From positions 1 through 7,845 of the forward strand of contig JAUXFR010000054.1 of NCBI GenBank assembly GCA_030622805.1: a DNA stretch of 7,845 nucleotides. Direction: 5' to 3'. Shown here one piece after another: positions 5,286 through 7,845 of the stretch (position 1 is its first letter; every line of letters begins with the position of its first letter). The notes beneath the pieces were generated by a model. It was not told where the DNA came from and did not search any database. It saw nothing but the letters and a program-made list of their open reading frames with translations. Origin of the DNA: Anaerolineae bacterium. Lineage in GTDB: Bacteria > Chloroflexota > Anaerolineae > Anaerolineales > UBA4823. The translations under genes were made by a program, and so were the position numbers.

Positions 5286-5666
5286 TTATTTTTCTCGCAG
5301 CAGCTCCATCGCGACTTCGGCGCTGATGGCGCCTTCGTCAAGCTGCTCCAGGACGCGCTGCCGGTCTTCCTCTGAAAGCCCTTCATCCTCCTCAACGCCG
5401 CCGGGCTCATACCCCATGGCACGGATCACTTCGTGCAGCCGGTTGCGGATGGTCGGGTAGGAAAGATCGAGTTCTTTTTCCATGCGCTTGATCTTGCCTT
5501 CATTCCGCACAAACACATCGACAAATTCGAGCTGCTCCTGGGTGAGATCGCTGAACGGACCACCCGTGAAACGTCCCTCGATGGTTGTATCGCAATCTCG
5601 GCAGTAAATGCGCGTTACGGTGATCTCCCCGTTGCATAATGGGCATCTGGTAGGTAAGGTGTTCAT
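5286..5666 (-). CDS. DUF2089 zinc-ribbon/HTH regulator with SHOCT-like tail
   Basis: This 126-residue protein matches the DUF2089 family. It opens with a zinc ribbon, C8-P-L-C11 and C22-R-D-C25. The motif TIEGRF follows, then a helix-rich region (LTQEQLEFVDVFVRNEG) and a helix-turn-helix-like stretch at about 58-83 (KIKRMEKELDLSYPTIRNRL) that resembles a sigma-4/LuxR-type DNA reader. An acidic linker leads to a C-terminal SHOCT-like module, residues 99-126 (EEDRQRVLEQLDEGAISAEV). It is probably a transcriptional regulator. As the first gene of the cluster, directly behind a strong promoter carrying a palindrome, autoregulation is a reasonable guess. ATG 5666 has AAGGGAG a few bases upstream. 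DNA binding has not been shown for most members as far as I know. Confidence 0.9.
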   Translation of the reverse strand: MNTLPTRCPLCNGEITVTRIYCRDCDTTIEGRFTGGPFSDLTQEQLEFVDVFVRNEGKIKRMEKELDLSYPTIRNRLHEVIRAMGYEPGGVEEDEGLSEEDRQRVLEQLDEGAISAEVAMELLREK

Positions 5667-5686
5667 AGTGCTCCCTTAAAATGCAC

Positions 5687-5725
5687 TTCAACAATAATGA
5701 TATAAATATGCCACTTTCAACAATA
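5687..5725 (-). promoter_or_regulatory. Two identical 10-mers around the cluster start site
   Basis: The 10-mer TTCAACAATA (plus strand) occurs at 5687-5696 and again at 5716-5725, 29 bases apart. The second copy touches the downstream edge of the -10 box and the predicted start site; the first lies in the 5' leader. They could be paired operator half-sites, though the region is AT-rich and chance is possible. Confidence 0.35.
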
Positions 5726-5750
5726 TTATACAGATAGATATGAATATTGT
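5720..5750. promoter_or_regulatory. Palindrome overlapping the cluster promoter
   Basis: ACAATATT (5720-5727) and AATATTGT (5743-5750) are perfect 8-bp inverted arms separated by 15 bases. One arm covers part of the -10 box and the other part of the -35 box, so a dimeric protein bound here would block RNA polymerase. AT-richness raises the chance of coincidence. Confidence 0.4.
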
Positions 5751-5753
5751 CAA
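5725..5753 (-). promoter_or_regulatory. Consensus sigma-70 promoter of the SHOCT-like cluster
   Basis: Read on the minus strand, TTGACA (5753-5748) and TATAAT (5730-5725) are separated by exactly 17 bases, a perfect match to the housekeeping consensus. Transcription should begin near 5718, giving a leader of about 50 bases before the DUF2089 ATG. The whole region is AT-rich. The match is strong enough that expression is likely high unless repressed. Confidence 0.85.
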
Positions 5754-5806
5754 GTGTTACTTAAGAAATATTTATTTGTAGATTAAAAATGTTAAGGGGA
5801 AAGATA

Positions 5807-6226
5807 TTATAGTATTCCACACTTGACCAGTGTCAACTCATTACCACCCCGGGGCAGCGCACGATATTCCAGCCGGTCGACGGACGCCTTGATCAGATAC
5901 ACACCCAACCCACCGATGGGTCGATTTTCCAGGGGTAATAAGATATCCGGTACCGGGACCTGGGTGGGGTCGAACGCCGGCGCCTGGTCGCGCAGACGCA
6001 CGATCAGAGAGTCACCATTCCGCTCCGCTTCAACTTCAATCGAGCCTGGCTCACCACGGTAACCGTGTTCAACGATATTGTTGGCAGCTTCATAAACCGC
6101 CAGCGAGAGGTCGTAAGTCCCATCCGGGTCAGCGCCGTATGCTGCTGCCGCCTGTTCAACAAACTCACGGATGGTGTTCAGGCTGTGGATATCTGCCGGT
6201 ACGCAGATTTTTAAGTGGTGTTGCAT
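5807..6226 (-). CDS. RsbW/SpoIIAB-like ATP-binding protein (anti-sigma/serine kinase)
   Basis: This 139-residue protein belongs to the HATPase_c_2 (GHKL) anti-sigma/serine-kinase family. The N box is E46-A-A-N-N50 with H54-G-Y following. The G1 box is D80-Q-A-P, and the G2 glycine-rich loop is R102-P-I-G-G-L-G108-V-Y-L-I. The end motif GGNELTLVK is typical. These are the expected ATP and Mg contacts, so the nucleotide site looks intact. Family members bind a sigma factor or phosphorylate an STAS-domain antagonist on serine. No STAS partner, phosphatase or sigma factor is adjacent on this strand, so it may act from a distance or on an unusual target. The length is normal. It ends 54 bases before the -35 box of the DUF2089 cluster, so it is a separate transcription unit with the same orientation. 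The ribosome-binding site is weak (GAAG). Confidence 0.92.
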   Translation of the reverse strand: MQHHLKICVPADIHSLNTIREFVEQAAAAYGADPDGTYDLSLAVYEAANNIVEHGYRGEPGSIEVEAERNGDSLIVRLRDQAPAFDPTQVPVPDILLPLENRPIGGLGVYLIKASVDRLEYRALPRGGNELTLVKCGIL

Positions 6227-6234
6227 ATGCTTCT

Positions 6235-6243
6235 ATTATAGCA
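6235..6243 (-). promoter_or_regulatory. Extended -10 promoter, possible leaderless start
   Basis: The minus strand reads TGC-TATAAT, an extended -10 (TGnTATAAT) with a perfect hexamer, 8 bases before the ATG of the RsbW-like gene. No good -35 lies 17 bases upstream, as is common for extended -10 promoters. Transcription from here would begin at or within a few bases of the ATG, giving a leaderless or near-leaderless mRNA. Confidence 0.5.
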
Positions 6244-6251
6244 AGATACCT

Positions 6252-6331
6252 GGGAATTTGTGGTTGGGTGCTTGGGGAATCAGGTGAGAGGGGGGTAAGG
6301 GATGGGGGAGAATAATTAGTAGGGAGTAGGG
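6252..6331 (+). repeat. G-rich low-complexity tract
   Basis: Eight runs of three to six G lie in 80 bases of the plus strand, densest at 6290-6308 (six, three and five G separated by 2-3 bases) and ending in GGGAGTAGGG. No coding potential is credible here. Four-tract quadruplex geometry is met only with one loop longer than seven bases. It lies upstream of the RsbW-like gene promoter. Confidence 0.45.
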
Positions 6332-6383
6332 AATCGGTAACTGCAAACGCTGTAAATACAAGAACCGAAAGATGATCAGCAGG

Positions 6384-6428
6384 AACCTTGCGAGGGTTTG
6401 GAAATGTTGAGACAACCCTCGCAAGGTT
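6384..6428. terminator. Perfect 15-bp inverted repeat after the LysM gene
   Basis: AACCTTGCGAGGGTT (6384-6398) and AACCCTCGCAAGGTT (6414-6428) are exact reverse complements separated by 15 bases. It begins about 10 bases after the LysM stop, as read on the minus strand. No U-run follows, so it is either a non-canonical terminator, an mRNA 3'-end stabiliser, or a copy of a dispersed palindromic repeat. The structure itself is unambiguous. Confidence 0.65.
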
Positions 6429-6438
6429 TGGTTGGCAG

Positions 6439-7461
6439 CTACGGAATGAGTATTTCCTGACCCACTTTCAACTTGTATGGGGAACTCAACTGGTTTGCAT
6501 AAGCAATCGCATAAGGATACGCATCGCCGAACTGGCAGGCAATCGAATAGATCGTGTCCCCTTTTTTAACCCTGCAGGTTGCAGGATGATCACGCAGGGA
6601 GTTGCTGCCGGGGAAGGGATGGCCAGTTTGCGGTATCTTCAGCTTCATCCCCCTGAACACGATTGAATTATAGGATAATCCATTCAATCTGAGCAGTTCG
6701 TCGGGATTTACGTTATAACGCCTGGCGATACAGTAAACAAATTCACCTGACTGCAGTATATGTGTTTTAGGCAGACCAGGCGTAGGCATGGGCACATCAG
6801 TAACCAGTTCCGTCTTCTCAGTTGGAATTGCTGCGGCTGCCTCTGTTGCCTGCGGCACGGAGGTCGCCTGCGCTGGTACCTCCTGGGCGACAGCGGTTTG
6901 AGTTGCACCCGCCTGATCTGAGCCGGGAGTTGGGGACGGTGTTCCTCCCGATACGAGCGGTACCCAGGCAGCAGTCTCACCGTCCCAGCGGTAGCGCTCC
7001 TTGCCATCGGAACTCATGATCACCCAATATCCGCTGGGATCAATCTGCGGCACACGGTCTCCCAGTTTTGAGATAAGATCATCGGGCACGATCGGGACCC
7101 ATACTCGCATGTCAGCGCTCAACCTGTAGACACTCCTGCCATCAGATGTGTACAGCACCCCTTCGACCGCTTTATATTCCATCACCAGGGCGGACTCAGG
7201 CAGCACTGGCAGGGAGGTGGTGTCATCGCCCTCTCCGGGCACATCGCCGGATGATGGGGTGGCTGGTTCCACCTGCTCGGTGGGCGTCCCAGCCTGCGCC
7301 AGCCTGTCGCTGGTCATGGTAGCTGCCTGACTTTCGGCGACAACCTGTTGGGAAGTGACGCCCTGCGACACCCAGACCAGAGAAACCAGGATGAGCAGCA
7401 GTATCAGTAAACCAGCCAGTTTGAAGACATCCCCCCGGTTAAAGGTATCAGTGAACTTCAT
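6439..7461 (-). CDS. Membrane-anchored double-LysM protein
   Basis: This 340-residue protein has a basic/acidic N-terminus and one hydrophobic helix (about 15-31, LAGLLILLLILVSLVWV) with no clear cleavage site, so it is probably an uncleaved anchor with the rest outside. A Pro/Thr/Glu-rich stretch leads to two copies of a roughly 24-residue motif ending WVP-I/L-V (102-125 and 147-170). A second Thr/Ala/Pro-rich linker follows. Two LysM domains end the protein: 233-277 (SGEFVYCIARRYNVNPDELL) and 295-340 (KKGDTIYSIACQFGD). LysM modules bind N-acetylglucosamine-containing glycans such as peptidoglycan. Cysteines C244, C296 and C309 in or beside the LysM domains could form a disulfide. No catalytic domain is seen. 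ATG 7461 has GGAGGAG 9 bases upstream, and the gene lies 68 bases after the acidic-tail gene. Confidence 0.9.
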   Translation of the reverse strand: MKFTDTFNRGDVFKLAGLLILLLILVSLVWVSQGVTSQQVVAESQAATMTSDRLAQAGTPTEQVEPATPSSGDVPGEGDDTTSLPVLPESALVMEYKAVEGVLYTSDGRSVYRLSADMRVWVPIVPDDLISKLGDRVPQIDPSGYWVIMSSDGKERYRWDGETAAWVPLVSGGTPSPTPGSDQAGATQTAVAQEVPAQATSVPQATEAAAAIPTEKTELVTDVPMPTPGLPKTHILQSGEFVYCIARRYNVNPDELLRLNGLSYNSIVFRGMKLKIPQTGHPFPGSNSLRDHPATCRVKKGDTIYSIACQFGDAYPYAIAYANQLSSPYKLKVGQEILIP

Positions 7462-7529
7462 AATTCTTGTCTCCTCCGTTTTGGGCGCGCCTTCCAGAAA
7501 ATAGCGCTGTTGGACGGTCCCAAAGCCAA

Positions 7530-7845
7530 CTACTCAACTGGCTGTTCTCCTGTATAGGTCTCATCACTGGAGTCTTGAACTTCCTCGCTTGCTTCCTGTA
7601 CTTCTCCGCCTGCATCTGACACCTCGTCGCTGACTTCCTGCACCTGGTCACCCTCATCTGGTGTTTCGAAGTCTACATCCATTCCCTGATCGACCACGTC
7701 CTGCGCATCACTGACAACCTCATCAGCTTGCAGATCTTCATCTGGCGCAGCCGCACCCGAGACAACAGTACCTTCACTTATTTCAGGCACCCATTCGCTT
7801 TCTACATCCGCTTCTGCAACCGCAGAAGCGGATGCTTCAGCGGCC
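7530..7845 (-). CDS. Acidic low-complexity protein, C-terminal part only
   Basis: The frame is open to the right edge, so the start lies outside the window; a GTG at 7790 is internal. The 104 visible residues are dominated by Glu, Asp, Val, Ser, Ala and Gln, with almost no basic residues. There are loose repeats such as VQEVSDEVSDAGGEVQEASEEVQDSS. The first visible stretch is Ala/Ser/Glu-rich (AAEASASAVAEADVESEW). This is most likely a disordered acidic tail of a larger protein. No domain is recognisable and no function should be assigned. It is followed, 68 bases on, by the LysM gene in the same direction, so the two may be co-transcribed. Confidence 0.65.
   Translation of the reverse strand, partial: AAEASASAVAEADVESEWVPEISEGTVVSGAAAPDEDLQADEVVSDAQDVVDQGMDVDFETPDEGDQVQEVSDEVSDAGGEVQEASEEVQDSSDETYTGEQPVE
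7805..7834. repeat. Perfect 13-bp inverted repeat inside coding sequence
   Basis: CATCCGCTTCTGC (7805-7817) and GCAGAAGCGGATG (7822-7834) are exact reverse complements around the 4-base loop AACC. The structure lies within the acidic-tail gene, where it encodes ASASAVAEAD. It would make a very stable hairpin in mRNA. Confidence 0.75.

Noticed and set aside
6708..7007. Minus-strand frame of 99 residues, Arg/Gln/Pro-rich
   Set aside because: It is an out-of-frame reading of the LysM gene linker region.

Overview
The window looks like chromosomal DNA of a bacterium with moderate GC content, most plausibly a member of the Chloroflexota (Anaerolineae-like). That placement is an inference from gene content: a DUF2089 regulator clustered with DUF4097 and SHOCT-like proteins, an archaeal-type two-domain protein disulfide oxidoreductase, and a membrane-anchored LysM protein with a Pro/Thr-rich linker. 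No rRNA, tRNA, CRISPR, insertion sequence or phage gene was seen.

Plus strand, 1-2618. The window opens inside an ECF sigma factor gene. Its stop overlaps the GTG start of a small, soluble zinc-finger anti-sigma factor, whose Cys/His spacing matches that of the redox-sensing RsrA family as I recall it. A 253-base gap follows, holding five degenerate copies of a 27-29 base tandem repeat. Next come a 68-residue zinc-ribbon protein, a two-CXXC protein disulfide oxidoreductase and an OsmC-family protein. Three thiol or zinc genes beside an RsrA-like anti-sigma suggest a thiol-stress theme, but nothing in the sequence proves regulation.

Minus strand, 5753 down to 2694. A near-perfect housekeeping promoter (TTGACA, 17-base spacer, TATAAT) drives a tight four-gene cluster: DUF2089 zinc-ribbon/HTH protein, DUF4097-like beta-repeat protein, a two-helix membrane protein, and a small soluble protein. 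All four carry the same roughly 30-residue SHOCT-like helical module. It is C-terminal in the first two and N-terminal in the last two. The last two also share a C-terminal domain ending DGEHVEIYI. A palindrome overlaps the promoter, and an identical 10-mer occurs twice around and below the start site.

Minus strand, 7845 down to 5807. A gene entering from the right edge encodes a very acidic C-terminal tail. It is followed by a membrane-anchored double-LysM protein with an internal 45-residue duplication, then a perfect 15-bp inverted repeat. After a G-rich intergenic stretch comes an RsbW-like serine kinase/anti-sigma ATPase gene, which may be expressed as a leaderless mRNA.

Taken together, the window is rich in regulatory and envelope-sensing parts: ECF/anti-sigma, RsbW-like ATPase, DUF2089 regulator with membrane partners, and a LysM wall binder. 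The best candidate for an under-described system is the four-gene SHOCT-like cluster.
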